Source: Methyloglobulus sp.
Lineage (GTDB): Bacteria > Pseudomonadota > Gammaproteobacteria > Methylococcales > Methylomonadaceae
DNA length: 64,000 bases
Direction: 5' to 3'
NCBI GenBank assembly: GCA_013141505.1
Contig: JABFQX010000006.1
Coordinates: forward strand, 1-64,000
Shown: positions 29,660 through 42,768 of the stretch, one piece after another
Numbering within the stretch: position 1 is the stretch's first letter
Layout: each line of letters starts with the position of its first letter
The notes under the pieces: model-generated
Database searches by the model: none
Seen by the model: the letters and a program-made list of their open reading frames with translations, nothing else
Told to the model about the DNA's origin: nothing
Made by a program: the position numbers and the translations under genes

Positions 29660-29763
29660 GTTACTAATAACGTCCTTCGACAAGCTCAGGACGAACGGTG
29701 GAGGTTGATTCCGTTAGTGGTGAACTTGTCGAACCATGAAAGGAATCAATCTTTATTAGTAAC
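29660..29763. repeat. Long palindromic intergenic repeat between eno and ftsB
   Basis: Outer arms GTTACTAATAA (29660) and TTATTAGTAAC (29753) are perfect. Inside, TTCGACAAGCTCAGGACGAA and its imperfect inverse (GTGAACTTGTCGAA) pair, followed by GATTCC/GGAATC arms. The CTTCGACAAGCTCAGG core is a motif I know from intergenic repeats of many bacteria. Here the whole element can fold into one long hairpin, and may shape mRNA between eno and ftsB. Confidence 0.8.
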
Positions 29764-29787
29764 TTTATCCTTATTATAGTCGATCAA

Positions 29788-33565
<3,778 letters not shown>

Positions 33566-33816
33566 CTAACTGGGGCGAACTTCGGCAAAAACGCTTATTT
33601 TAATCGACAATGGCAGCTTAGTCATTGCCTTTTGGTTTCTAAGCATAAAAAACCATCTTTCTCACTGGATGCTTGCGCTTAAACCGAGTTTTGGCTTTTT
33701 GAAATTTTAATTTATTTAAAACGAAAGGTTAGTTATACTTCGTCGCCCATCAAGGAAATAGCTAGAACCAAGGAGCCGTATAAAATCTTTTTTGTAAACT
33801 GTAAAGGGGATAAATA

Positions 33817-36507
33817 ATGAATAAATACCAACCCAGGTCAGGTTTGGCATTCAAACATGCCTGCTTTTACCTGAATCTACTTTTATTGCTGTTCAGCTTT
33901 TGTTGGTCAACCCAGCCGTTAGCGGCCACCAATGCCATCAGGGCTGGTTTCAATGCCAACACCCTTGATCCGAATGATAACAACTGGGACACTCCCATCC
34001 CATTGGGTTTTGACATCGATTTTTATGGCTGGCCGTTTTCAAGCGGTTATATCAGCAATGACGGCTTTATGACATTTAATTGGCCAATGCGCTCACTAAC
34101 TCCTTGCCTTGTCTGCAATGAAACCATACTCATGGCGCCTTTTTTAGCTGATGTTGATGCAACCCTACCGGGCAGTGGCTCTGTTACATATGGTCAGAGC
34201 ACGGTAGGCTCACGCCCAGCGTTCGGTGTCAATTGGAATCATGTCGGTTGTATCAATACGCCCAATTTCGATACTGGTTTCAACTCATTCCAGATGGTCT
34301 TGATTGACCGTTCCGATATTGGCGCGGGTGATTTTGACATCGAGTACAATTACGATATTATCTCATGGGATGCCGGCGCAGCTCAATTTGGAGATGAATT
34401 CTGCCAAGGCCAAGGTATGTTCAATAATGCTTCAGTGGGCTATATTAGCTACGGGAGAGACCTTCAGTTCGTTGGATCAGGGGCTGCCGGCTCATTTATC
34501 GACTCCAATTTAAACACAGGCTTAATTCATAACAGCCGCAACTCGATCTTGCCAGGCCGTTATATTTTCGAAATACGCAATGGATTGGTGACTACCGGCT
34601 CTGGCAGTATTTCGGGCTCTATTTATGGCGACAATACCAGCAACCCGCTAGCTGACAGCTTAGTCGTTATTTGCAATACCGCCATAGCCGACTTGCCTTG
34701 CAACTTGGCCAGAACCAACCCAGCAGGCAACTTCCTGATTGACGGCCTGGCCAATGGCAGCTATTCGATCAAGGCATATCCGCCAGCGGCCACTAACTAC
34801 CAAACTGGCACGTTGGGGACGGTAAATCTCGCCGGTGTCAACTTGAACGGTAAAGATATCACTTTAAAATCCCCCCAGCCTTTGCCTGGAAACGCCAGTG
34901 TGTCGCCTAATCTAGGCGTAACATCGGCGGGCTTGCCGATTGTATACTGGCAGGATGTTCTAACCTTCAATGCCCAGGCTTGCGCTGGCGGCACAGCCAG
35001 CTACACCCTAACGAACGAGATTGGGAATGTAGTCAAGTCCGGCTCAATGAACGAAACCAGCCCCGGAAACTACAGCATTTCAGTAGCGCCGTTATATCCG
35101 CAATATGGGCAATTTTTGGTAACCTTGGCCGTCAACAACTGCCCGGGTGGTTCGAGCAATGTCATTGAATTCAACATGTATATCGATCCAAGCGGCATGG
35201 TGAAAAACCAATTTGGGCAACCTGTCAGCAACACGACCGTTACCTTGTATCGTTCCGACAGTTCGGCCGGGCCATTTACTATTGTGCCAAACGGCAGCGC
35301 CATCATGTCACCTACCAACAGGACAAACCCTGACAATACCAAAGCCCAGGGATTATTCGGCTGGGATGTGGTAACAGGTTACTACATAGTACGGGCCGCA
35401 GCGCCAGGTTGCACATCGCCAACCGTTGCCAACCAGGCTTTCGTTGAAACGCCCATTATGAGCATTCCGCCCGAAGTGACCGGCCTGCAATTGGTGCTTG
35501 AATGTCCCGTGCCTGTTCCAAACGTTGTGGGACAAACCCAAACGGCGGCACAAGCCGCGTTGACGGCGGGAAACTTGGTTGTTGGCGGCATAACGACTGC
35601 ACCCAGCGACATGGTAGCCGCCGGCCTAGTGATTAGCCAAAACCCGGCGGCAGGCGCTTCGGTAGCCCAAAACACACCGGTTGACTTGGTGGTCTCTTCA
35701 GGTCCACCGCCAGTTGTTGTACCCGGCGTCGTAGGCCAAACCCAAACGGCGGCACAAGCCGCGTTGACGGCGGCAAATTTGACCGTTGGCACCGTGACGA
35801 CGGCATCCAGCGATACAATAGCCGCCGGCTTGGTGATTAGCCAAAACCCGGCGGCGGGCGCTTCTGTTGCCAAAAGCACACCGGTTGCCCTGGTGGTATC
35901 TTCAGGCTCCGCGCTGGTTGCTGTCCCTAATGTCGTAGGCCAAACCCAAGTGGCGGCGCAAACCGCGTTGACAGCGGCAAATCTGGCTGTCGGCACCGTG
36001 ACGACAGCTCCCAGCAGTACAGTGCCTGCGGGCTCGGTCATCAGCCAAAACCCGGCGGCAGGCACCTCTGTTGCAAAAGCCTCTGCGGTTGGGTTGGTAG
36101 TTTCTTCCGGCCCGGTTGTTGTGGGCAACACGCCCTACGCCCAATTCACTTCCAAAGTAGCAGCGGTTAACAGGGAAATCGGAACAATTGGTTCGTTGGT
36201 GTTAGCGCCAACCAGCAATGGCATCAACCCATTGACTGAGGTCATTACCCTAAAGATCGGTAGCCTTGTCAAAACTATCCCTGCCGGTACATTGAGGTAC
36301 AGTGCGGCAAGCAAGACCTACAGCTTTACTGGCACCATTGGCGGCAACAAGATGGTAATCTTGATTACCCAAACCGCCGCAAAAACCTTTATCTATTCGT
36401 TTGCAATCAGCGGCATTAACCCAAGCAGTTTCCCGAAAGGTTCTAAAGTGGATGTCAGCCTGACTATCGGCAACGATACCGGGACTGCACTCCAAGTGCT
36501 GATTTAG
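33817..36507 (+). CDS. Secreted NIDO and PASTA-repeat protein
   Basis: The 896-residue protein has a signal peptide (about 1-37, ending PLAA). A NIDO-like domain (about 90-250) follows, with RPAFGVNWNHVGCIN and NSFQMVLIDRSDIGAGDFDIEYNYD. A carboxypeptidase-regulatory-like beta domain follows (about 262-345), and then beta-sandwich segments. Three near-identical PASTA repeats (about 567-765, each VPNVVGQTQTAAQAALT...) and a C-terminal beta domain complete it. There is no membrane anchor at the C-terminus. PASTA domains usually bind muropeptides on Ser/Thr kinases or PBPs of Gram-positive bacteria. Here they sit in a secreted, possibly adhesive, protein. It interrupts the tilS-pyrG order. Function unknown. 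Confidence 0.85.
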   Translation: MNKYQPRSGLAFKHACFYLNLLLLLFSFCWSTQPLAATNAIRAGFNANTLDPNDNNWDTPIPLGFDIDFYGWPFSSGYISNDGFMTFNWPMRSLTPCLVCNETILMAPFLADVDATLPGSGSVTYGQSTVGSRPAFGVNWNHVGCINTPNFDTGFNSFQMVLIDRSDIGAGDFDIEYNYDIISWDAGAAQFGDEFCQGQGMFNNASVGYISYGRDLQFVGSGAAGSFIDSNLNTGLIHNSRNSILPGRYIFEIRNGLVTTGSGSISGSIYGDNTSNPLADSLVVICNTAIADLPCNLARTNPAGNFLIDGLANGSYSIKAYPPAATNYQTGTLGTVNLAGVNLNGKDITLKSPQPLPGNASVSPNLGVTSAGLPIVYWQDVLTFNAQACAGGTASYTLTNEIGNVVKSGSMNETSPGNYSISVAPLYPQYGQFLVTLAVNNCPGGSSNVIEFNMYIDPSGMVKNQFGQPVSNTTVTLYRSDSSAGPFTIVPNGSAIMSPTNRTNPDNTKAQGLFGWDVVTGYYIVRAAAPGCTSPTVANQAFVETPIMSIPPEVTGLQLVLECPVPVPNVVGQTQTAAQAALTAGNLVVGGITTAPSDMVAAGLVISQNPAAGASVAQNTPVDLVVSSGPPPVVVPGVVGQTQTAAQAALTAANLTVGTVTTASSDTIAAGLVISQNPAAGASVAKSTPVALVVSSGSALVAVPNVVGQTQVAAQTALTAANLAVGTVTTAPSSTVPAGSVISQNPAAGTSVAKASAVGLVVSSGPVVVGNTPYAQFTSKVAAVNREIGTIGSLVLAPTSNGINPLTEVITLKIGSLVKTIPAGTLRYSAASKTYSFTGTIGGNKMVILITQTAAKTFIYSFAISGINPSSFPKGSKVDVSLTIGNDTGTALQVLI
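35515..36111 (+). repeat. Three tandem PASTA-coding repeats of 204 bp
   Basis: Repeat units start at 35515, 35719 and 35923, so the period is 204 bp (68 codons). Units one and two share almost identical blocks, such as CAAACCCAAACGGCGGCAC. This degree of DNA identity points to recent tandem duplication or gene conversion. Confidence 0.9.
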
Positions 36508-36559
36508 ACTGTAGATAGTAAAGTTATTGACACCAGATAATCTATTGGGTCAATGATAC

Positions 36560-36599
36560 AAGGCTCGCATGGTGTACTTCACCATGTCGGGCCTTTTTT
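36560..36599 (+). terminator. Rho-independent terminator after the NIDO/PASTA gene
   Basis: AAGGCTCG-CATGGTG, a four-nt loop, then TCACCATG-TCGGGCCTT form a long stem, followed by a T-run. It lies about 50 bp after the stop codon and probably ends the transcript of the secreted protein. Confidence 0.85.
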
Positions 36600-36673
36600 G
36601 TATCGCTAGATCCCCTGCCGATTATTGCAGGGCGAGAAACCAATGTAATTCGCCCAAGTAGCCCATCGGAGGC

Positions 36674-38020
36674 TCAGCTTGATGAAAGGTTACTATGGCG
36701 TACAATCCGACAACACGGCACATTGCCAACATTGAAATACGCCGCGCTGATCCAGCGGTCGCCTACTGCCGCTAGGATGTCGTCCAGATAAATCAACGGA
36801 ATCCTTGGCCTTTCCCACGGCGGAATGCCAACTTCCTGAAACAAATTCTTCAAGGAGTGCCGCCCGGCTCGGTTGGGCAAGGCGATCTGTTCACCGCCTT
36901 GGCGAAACCGGACTGTGATATTGGCTTGCTGCCAACATGCAATAGAAATTCCATTGGTTGAGGGCTGGATTGCATACATTTCATCACCGGAAATTTTTAT
37001 GGTTTCCAGTTCAGGAGACCAAATAAAAGATTTTTCTTCGACAGCCTTGGTTGGTCTAAGGCAGTAAAGTTTATTGCGATAGCGCGTGATACTGTGTTTT
37101 TGGGTTGATACAACCGGGTTTGCATCCGGCCTTGCCACAACGATTTCGTTCAAAATCCTTTCGACCGCCGCTTCGCTCGGCATTTTTAAATTCAGGCGCT
37201 TAAGCCATTGCCGAATAATGACTGCCTGTTGTAGCGGGGTATAAGACTGTAATCCATTGATCTGCAAACTGCCTTCATTTTTATCAAAAACGGCATCCAG
37301 CCAAGCATCCGCCACAGGTTCGATAAGGCTTTGGGCGTTGGCGCAGTGCTTGGCAGACCGCGATACCGTAAGCTCCAAGGACGGCCAGCGTTGTTTCAAC
37401 AACGGGATGATGTCATTGCGTAAAAAATTACGGTCGAAATGGGTTTGCCGGTTGCTGGGGTCTTCAATCCAGTTTAACCCATGGGTTTTGGCATAATCGA
37501 GGATTTCGTTTTTGCTGACATCCAACAACGGCCTGACTAATTTGCCTTGCCCAAACGCCATGCTAGGCGGCATTCCAGACAAGCCTTTAAGGCCACTGCC
37601 ACGAAACAATTGCAACAGCACGGTTTCCAATTGATCTTCGCTGTGTTGTGCGAGCAGCAATAAATCATCTTTAGCAAGCAAGGGCTTCAAAGCTGCGTAC
37701 CGGGCATTTCTGGCGGCTTCTTCCGGGCTTTCACCCGGCGCTGCTTTAGCGTTCGCTTTTAAGCTAAGAAATTTAACGCCAAGATTATTGCAAACTTGTT
37801 CACAGTGTAATCCCCAGCCTTCAGCATCAGTTTGCAAACCGTGATTGACATAAAAGGCGGTTATCTTGCCTTTGAAATGGTCAATAGAAGCGCATAAGTG
37901 CAACAACACATGGGAGTCAATGCCGCCGCTGTAGGCGATAAAAAGACGAGAATAGGGAATTTGCGTTAGCTTGAATTCTAAAAGTTGGGGGGAAAGCAGT
38001 GTGGGTTGGGTTAAGCGCAC
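36674..38020 (-). CDS. tilS: tRNA(Ile)-lysidine synthase
   Basis: The 448-residue enzyme adds lysine to C34 of tRNA-Ile(CAU), so that it reads AUA. The PP-loop ATP site is FIAYSGGIDSHVLLHL (about 27-42). HSEDQLETVLLQLFRGSGLKGLSGMP and the C-terminal RAGRHSLKNLFQEVGIPPWERPRIPLIY are typical. It is essential in most bacteria. It lies downstream of accA on the same strand. Confidence 0.96.
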   Translation of the reverse strand: MRLTQPTLLSPQLLEFKLTQIPYSRLFIAYSGGIDSHVLLHLCASIDHFKGKITAFYVNHGLQTDAEGWGLHCEQVCNNLGVKFLSLKANAKAAPGESPEEAARNARYAALKPLLAKDDLLLLAQHSEDQLETVLLQLFRGSGLKGLSGMPPSMAFGQGKLVRPLLDVSKNEILDYAKTHGLNWIEDPSNRQTHFDRNFLRNDIIPLLKQRWPSLELTVSRSAKHCANAQSLIEPVADAWLDAVFDKNEGSLQINGLQSYTPLQQAVIIRQWLKRLNLKMPSEAAVERILNEIVVARPDANPVVSTQKHSITRYRNKLYCLRPTKAVEEKSFIWSPELETIKISGDEMYAIQPSTNGISIACWQQANITVRFRQGGEQIALPNRAGRHSLKNLFQEVGIPPWERPRIPLIYLDDILAAVGDRWISAAYFNVGNVPCCRIVRHSNLSSS

Positions 38021-38346
38021 AAAAACAATAAAGTGAATAAATTACAAAATTTTCCGTGCGCCGCAACCCAACTCATGAAAATTAAATGACTCCAATTCGT
38101 AGGTTGCGGGTGAGCTTGCGAACCCCAACCTACCGCGCTAAGTTAACTGTACCGAATTGTCAGCCAAAATATGAAACGATAAAAGCGGCGAAAATTGTCC
38201 AGCTAATATAGCTCTTGATTTGTTTGGATTTTTTCTGAAAAAACCAGCATTCGTAGAACGAAATTAATAAGCTCCGAAATGATTGCGGCAACCCCATCAA
38301 AAATCGCATTTCCAATGGCTTCGCCAAAATCAATCATTAAAGGCAA
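38021..38346. other. Gap between tilS and accA with palindrome and tiny ORFs
   Basis: The 326-bp gap holds a palindrome at 38100-38132, where TAGGTTG and CAACCTA flank a short core; similar TAGGTTGGGGTGAAC-type repeats recur near 48.8 kb. Two overlapping 44-codon frames on the minus strand (one at 38203-38337) fill much of the rest. One codes a short hydrophobic tail. Neither has a firm ribosome site, so I do not call them genes. Confidence 0.5.
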
Positions 38347-39315
38347 CTACTTAACAACTTCCTCAACAAATGCCCCAAAGCCCATTAACCGCTGGTAACG
38401 TATCGAAAGCAAATCATCAATCGTTCGCTGTTGCAAATCTGCCAGATGCCGCACCAACGCATCCTTCAAATTCGCAGCAATCAATGCGTAATCTCGGTGC
38501 GCGCCGCCTACAGGCTCGCGAACTACTTCGTCCAATAAACCCAGCTCACGGATACGGTCAGAGGTAATACCCATCGCCTCAGCTGCTAACTGCGCTTTAT
38601 CGGCACTTTTCCACAGAATAGAAGCACAGCCTTCGGGAGAAATAACCGAATACGTGCTGTATTCCAGCATAATCAGGCGATCACCAACACCGATAGCTAA
38701 AGCACCTCCAGAACCGCCCTCGCCTGTTACGGTACAAATGATGGGGGTTTTTAGTTTGGACATTTCAAATAAATTTCTGGCGATGGCTTCGCTTTGACCG
38801 CGTTCTTCTGCACCGATACCTGGATATGCTCCCGGTGTGTCTATCAAACAGATAACCGGCAATCTAAAACGCTCAGCCATACGCATCATCCGCAAAGCCT
38901 TCCGGTAACCTTCTGGCCTGGGCATTCCGAAATTACGGTAGATTTTCTGTTTGGTGTCACGGCCTTTTTGATGACCGATGACCATAACGGGCTGCCCGTC
39001 CAACCGTGCCATTCCGCAAACAATCGCAGGATCATCGGCATAGGTGCGGTCGCCATGCAGCTCATGGAAATCGGTAAAGATATGGTCAATGTAATCCAGC
39101 GTATAAGGCCGCCCTGGATGCCTTGATAGCTGGGAGATCTGCCAATCAGAAAGATTGGCAAAAATCGACTGGGTAAGTGCTTCGCACCTATCCTCAAGTT
39201 GTTTTAAAGCATCCGAGATATTAATGTTGTTGTCAGATTCAACATTACGTAGCTCCTGGATTTTAGCTTCCAGTTCGGCGATGGGTTGTTCAAAATCGAG
39301 AAATTTTAGGTCCAT
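38347..39315 (-). CDS. accA: Acetyl-CoA carboxylase carboxyltransferase subunit alpha
   Basis: The 322-residue subunit, with AccD, moves the carboxyl group from biotin to acetyl-CoA in fatty-acid synthesis. Marks are [18 protein letters not shown] at the start and the crotonase-like core [43 protein letters not shown] and [15 protein letters not shown]. It precedes tilS, the usual neighbour. Confidence 0.97.
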   Translation of the reverse strand: MDLKFLDFEQPIAELEAKIQELRNVESDNNINISDALKQLEDRCEALTQSIFANLSDWQISQLSRHPGRPYTLDYIDHIFTDFHELHGDRTYADDPAIVCGMARLDGQPVMVIGHQKGRDTKQKIYRNFGMPRPEGYRKALRMMRMAERFRLPVICLIDTPGAYPGIGAEERGQSEAIARNLFEMSKLKTPIICTVTGEGGSGGALAIGVGDRLIMLEYSTYSVISPEGCASILWKSADKAQLAAEAMGITSDRIRELGLLDEVVREPVGGAHRDYALIAANLKDALVRHLADLQQRTIDDLLSIRYQRLMGFGAFVEEVVK

Positions 39316-39373
39316 ATAGACTGTTGAGCGAATTCATCAAAAGGGTATTTTATATAAATTTGCCAATTTATTC

Positions 39374-40354
39374 TTACTTAAATAAACTTTCATTTTTCTG
39401 CTTTGCCCGGATGTTTTTGTTCGATGTGGCAAACGCCATAAGTTTATATGTATTTATCGTGTTCTCAGCCAATTTCGTATACCTTGCCAGCGGGAACTCA
39501 CCCCTGTTTATTCCAAGCCTGCCCATACCGGCAAGCAAGTCAAAAAATACGTCGGCATCATTTACGCCGGCTTCCCTGTTGATTCGCTTGATTACGTTCT
39601 GAAGCACTGGTAAGGAATACCCTGATGACTGTGCATACCTAATGACATCAAAAGCGGGAATACCCTCGGCAGAAGACCCTAGCCAATCGATGATACGGGG
39701 TTCACCAAGCCCACATGCTGCAAATCGACGGCCATATTTTGACTCCACCAAGACATTACCTTTCCATAAGTCATTATGGGAAAACACACATCCAGGTTGC
39801 CATTGCTTAGCGTCCAGTGCGTAAAGAGCGGCTTGTGCATCGTTTTTTACAGCATCTGAAAAAGCTGAACAATCCAATAGCCACTTTAACGGGGTAATAA
39901 CAAGTTCTTCCAGCTTAGCGTCATCAACTCGTTTTGAGGTTTTTTTGGCAACGTCTGACAACCACTGAAACACCTTTAAATCAATAGAGTACCGCCTGAA
40001 TAAATTGGCTGTCAGACCCGAAGTCGTGGGTGTATAACACGGATATACCGCATAGGAGTTTTGCCCAACATAGCCCGTGTTAAGAGGCGTTACGACAGCG
40101 TGAGCCAACTCTTCGCCAACCGTTGCTTTGGCTCTTTCCGAGGCTTGTGCAGCCCAGTGAACGGTATCTGGAAACTCATCATTTGCAGCCAGTATGAAAA
40201 CCAGCGCTTCGCCCACTGAATTTTCCGCCAGAAACTTAAAGGTTGCATCACGCACATCCTTTCTCATCGAAACATTTTTGATGTTTAGGAAATTGTCGCT
40301 CCAACCAAATATTTCAGAGATTTTTTCGGCAAGTTCAATTTGTAGCCGCTGCAT
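39374..40354 (-). CDS. Aminoglycoside-phosphotransferase-like kinase
   Basis: The 326-residue protein has the APH/choline-kinase catalytic loop CVFSHNDLWKGNVLV (H-x-D-x4-N) and a following metal-binding loop RIIDWLGSSAEGIPAFDVIRYA. The N-terminal lobe is divergent. It probably phosphorylates a small molecule or sugar; the substrate cannot be inferred. It ends 58 bp upstream of accA and is read in the same direction. Confidence 0.75.
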   Translation of the reverse strand: MQRLQIELAEKISEIFGWSDNFLNIKNVSMRKDVRDATFKFLAENSVGEALVFILAANDEFPDTVHWAAQASERAKATVGEELAHAVVTPLNTGYVGQNSYAVYPCYTPTTSGLTANLFRRYSIDLKVFQWLSDVAKKTSKRVDDAKLEELVITPLKWLLDCSAFSDAVKNDAQAALYALDAKQWQPGCVFSHNDLWKGNVLVESKYGRRFAACGLGEPRIIDWLGSSAEGIPAFDVIRYAQSSGYSLPVLQNVIKRINREAGVNDADVFFDLLAGMGRLGINRGEFPLARYTKLAENTINTYKLMAFATSNKNIRAKQKNESLFK

Positions 40355-40845
40355 ATTTCTGTCAGGAAAGTATGAACAAGGGAGTCATCCCGCAGTAAGA
40401 AAGACGTTCCTGAATATGAAGATATTAATGTTAAACATCTAAATATTAAACAGATTGCAGTGATTTATCTAAAAGGATTGCCAAGATCATTCAGGTATCA
40501 AAAGGATTGCTGAAAATATACACTACAAGCATAGCTAAAATCGTTAAGTTATCTACAAATACGCCACCCGTCGAATTAATATAATAATCAGCCGTCCACT
40601 TTGACTATAATTTTATCGACCAATCCTGAGTCCACAAGCTGACCTGAATTAAAGTATACAACTGACGGTTTTTTTAAATGCCTTATTTTGGCAAACACAA
40701 TAAGCGGTATGACGGATACCTTCTGTTTTTAAAGTGTAAAAACTTAGGCTGCCAAAAGTTAAACAACGGAGTAAAAAGTTGACGCAGGCGGTAGCTAGAG
40801 AAAAGGCCTGTTAATGGAATGAAATTCCAGAAAAAATAACCGAAC
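40355..40845. other. Gene-free stretch upstream of the phosphotransferase gene
   Basis: About 490 bp of AT-rich DNA separates the phosphotransferase start from the sRNA terminator. I see a TGGAAT/ATTCCA hairpin near 40816 and a 34-codon frame at 40678 without a ribosome site. Nothing else can be supported. Confidence 0.5.
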
Positions 40846-40870
40846 AATAAAAAGCCCGCATAAAGCGGGC
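40846..40870 (-). terminator. Rho-independent terminator of the candidate sRNA
   Basis: Read on the minus strand, GCCCGC-TTTAT-GCGGGC is followed by TTTTTATTG. It would end the candidate small RNA, and also any read-through from the bepA-like gene. Confidence 0.85.
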
Positions 40871-41034
40871 ATGTTGAGTTTTATTATTGTTGTTATTACG
40901 TTGTACTGTGTGTCGCCTGCACAACTCAACCCAAGCAAATTTAAGTTTTTATTATTTTTATATATCAATAGCCTAAATGGCTATTCCCCCTCTATACCGA
41001 TGGTTAAATCGGCTTAGCTCCGAAAAGCTGGGGC
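40846..41034 (-). ncRNA. Candidate small RNA of about 190 nt
   Basis: A good sigma-70 promoter lies on the minus strand: TTGGAC (41066-41061), a 17-nt spacer and TATAGA (41043-41038). The predicted transcript starts near 41031. It can form a junction closed by CCCC/GGGG (41033-41030 with 40990-40986) enclosing AGCT/AGCT and CCGAT/ATCGG hairpins. A 7-bp hairpin AATAGCC/GGCTATT (40967-40985) follows. An 8-bp stem (GTTGAGTT/AACTCAAC, 40873-40930) encloses an AACAACAATAATAA stretch, and a strong terminator comes last. AAxAAxAA stretches are bound by Hfq/Crc in pseudomonads, which suggests but does not show an Hfq-binding RNA. No ORF fits. Confidence 0.6.
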
Positions 41035-41226
41035 TATTCTATATCCAAAAAAATGATTCTGTCCAATAAAAAAAATATTTTTTTTATTTTTTTATTTTGG
41101 CTTAAAAAATAAGTTTTTTTTACAATTAGTTACATAAAAATAATAGTGACTCGATAACACTGCTTGGAGCAATTTTCCCGGTTAAAGATTTCTTGTTAAG
41201 CTAAGGTTCAGAATCTATTCTTAACG

Positions 41227-42684
41227 CTATTCGTTACGTTTGGCTTCTATTTGTTCATTGATAAAGAAATCCATCCTTTCCCTTAAGATAGCCGACAAGT
41301 GTATGTTAAGCCCTTTCGATTGCTGCGCTAATCTAATCTGGAATATTGCATCCTGAATTTGCCCCATCGCATAGTAATATTCTGCCAGGTAACGATGCGA
41401 TTCTGCCGGTTGTTTAAGATCACTATAAACCTGCGCCAGCAGCTCATAATATTCGGGTTGTTTTTGCGCCTTATACGATAGCGAGGACAGATTTTTTTTC
41501 GCCGTTTCCGCCTCGCCTGATCTCACTAATGCAGTAATATACTCAAATTTAATCGCTTCATTTTCGGGAAATTGCTCCGTCAATTTTTTATAACGCGCCA
41601 ACGCGACGGAGTAATTTTTTGCTTCAAGTGCGGTACGCGCTAGGCCAGATGCATAATGCGGCTGCCCTGGATATTCTTTTGCCAATTGCTGAAAAATCGA
41701 TTCAGCCTCAGCAAATTTTTGCGCTTTTAACGCGACCAGACCAACTCCATACTGGGCGACTGTTTTCTGCTCACTGGTGCCCTGCTTTAGTCGGGACTGA
41801 AAATATTTAGCCGTACCGGCATCATCATTTGTGGACAACGCTTTAAGTTTGGCTTTGATTAACTGATAACCCAAGGAATCCGAGTATTGCTTATAAGGAT
41901 AGGTTTCTGCCCGACCACGGGTATCGGAAATACGCGATGCAGTCACCGGATGTGTCCGTAAAAACTCCGGTACGTCTTTGCCATAATAACGACTTGATTG
42001 CTGAAGGCGTTCGAAGAACGTCGGCATACTGCGGGGATCGTATTTGGCTTCCTGCAAGGTCTGCATACCAACCCGATCCGCTTCCATTTCGTTTTCGCGG
42101 GTAAAGTCAATCTGGAATTGGACACTGCTGCCCATGACTGCCATGATCGCCGCCTGACCTAAAGCGGGCGACTGAGTACCCAATAATATCGCCGCAATTG
42201 TTGCTGCCATAGTTGGAATCGACAAGCGCCCAGCGGCTTCTGCTGCGCGGTATAAATGCCGTTGGGTGACGTGGGCTATTTCGTGCGCCATGACCGAAGC
42301 CAGCTCACTTTCCGCTTCAGTCAATACGATTAACCCCGAGTTAACACCGACATAACCTCCAGGCCCTGCAAACGCATTGATATCGTTTTCCATGACGACA
42401 AAAAAATGAAACGGCAATTTTGGTCCATCGCTATTCGCCGCCAATTTTTGACCGATACCCTGGATGTATTCCTGAATTTCTGCATCCTGGTTAATTGCAA
42501 CTTGCGAATGTAGGCTCCTGAAGAAATGCTCGCCTAATTCCTTTTCTTCTGCCGGCGTAATGATAGTCCCGGAAGAATCACCCATATCGGGCAAGTCGAT
42601 TTTAGACGTTATCTCCGCCTGTTGGCTGGTGGAATAAAAGGCAAGAACTAATGCGAGGGCTATATGATGTAGACTTAATTTCAT
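41227..42684 (-). CDS. bepA: M48 metalloprotease with TPR domain, BepA-like
   Basis: The 485-residue protein has a signal peptide (about 1-23), then an M48 zinc-protease domain with AHEIAHVTQRH (HExxH) and ENEMEADRVGM, which gives the third ligand Glu. Conserved NAFAGPGGYVGVNSGLI precedes it. The C-terminal half holds TPRs (YKKLTEQFPENEAIKFEYI). This matches BepA/YfgC, which in the periplasm helps the BAM complex and degrades stalled LptD. A proline-rich TPR lipoprotein gene lies upstream on the same strand. Confidence 0.9.
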   Translation of the reverse strand: MKLSLHHIALALVLAFYSTSQQAEITSKIDLPDMGDSSGTIITPAEEKELGEHFFRSLHSQVAINQDAEIQEYIQGIGQKLAANSDGPKLPFHFFVVMENDINAFAGPGGYVGVNSGLIVLTEAESELASVMAHEIAHVTQRHLYRAAEAAGRLSIPTMAATIAAILLGTQSPALGQAAIMAVMGSSVQFQIDFTRENEMEADRVGMQTLQEAKYDPRSMPTFFERLQQSSRYYGKDVPEFLRTHPVTASRISDTRGRAETYPYKQYSDSLGYQLIKAKLKALSTNDDAGTAKYFQSRLKQGTSEQKTVAQYGVGLVALKAQKFAEAESIFQQLAKEYPGQPHYASGLARTALEAKNYSVALARYKKLTEQFPENEAIKFEYITALVRSGEAETAKKNLSSLSYKAQKQPEYYELLAQVYSDLKQPAESHRYLAEYYYAMGQIQDAIFQIRLAQQSKGLNIHLSAILRERMDFFINEQIEAKRNE

Positions 42685-42768
42685 GGCGTTGGGACTGAAT
42701 TGATGGCACTTAGTTCCTAAGACAGGCGGTTAACTTTCTGCCAATCTGCGTATCACCTATTGGCGCAA

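Noticed and set aside
35382-36131. 249-codon antisense frame opposite the PASTA repeats
   Set aside because: It is a shadow of the repetitive GC-rich PASTA coding sequence; its residues are low-complexity Thr, Ala and Pro.
38203-38337. 44-codon gene between tilS and accA
   Set aside because: Two overlapping frames of equal length compete and neither has a good ribosome site or a known match.
40678-40782. 34-codon frame between the phosphotransferase gene and the sRNA
   Set aside because: No ribosome site and no recognisable sequence.
40969-41035. Riboswitch reading of the hairpins on the plus strand
   Set aside because: No plus-strand gene follows and no known riboswitch consensus was recognised; the minus strand has the promoter and terminator.
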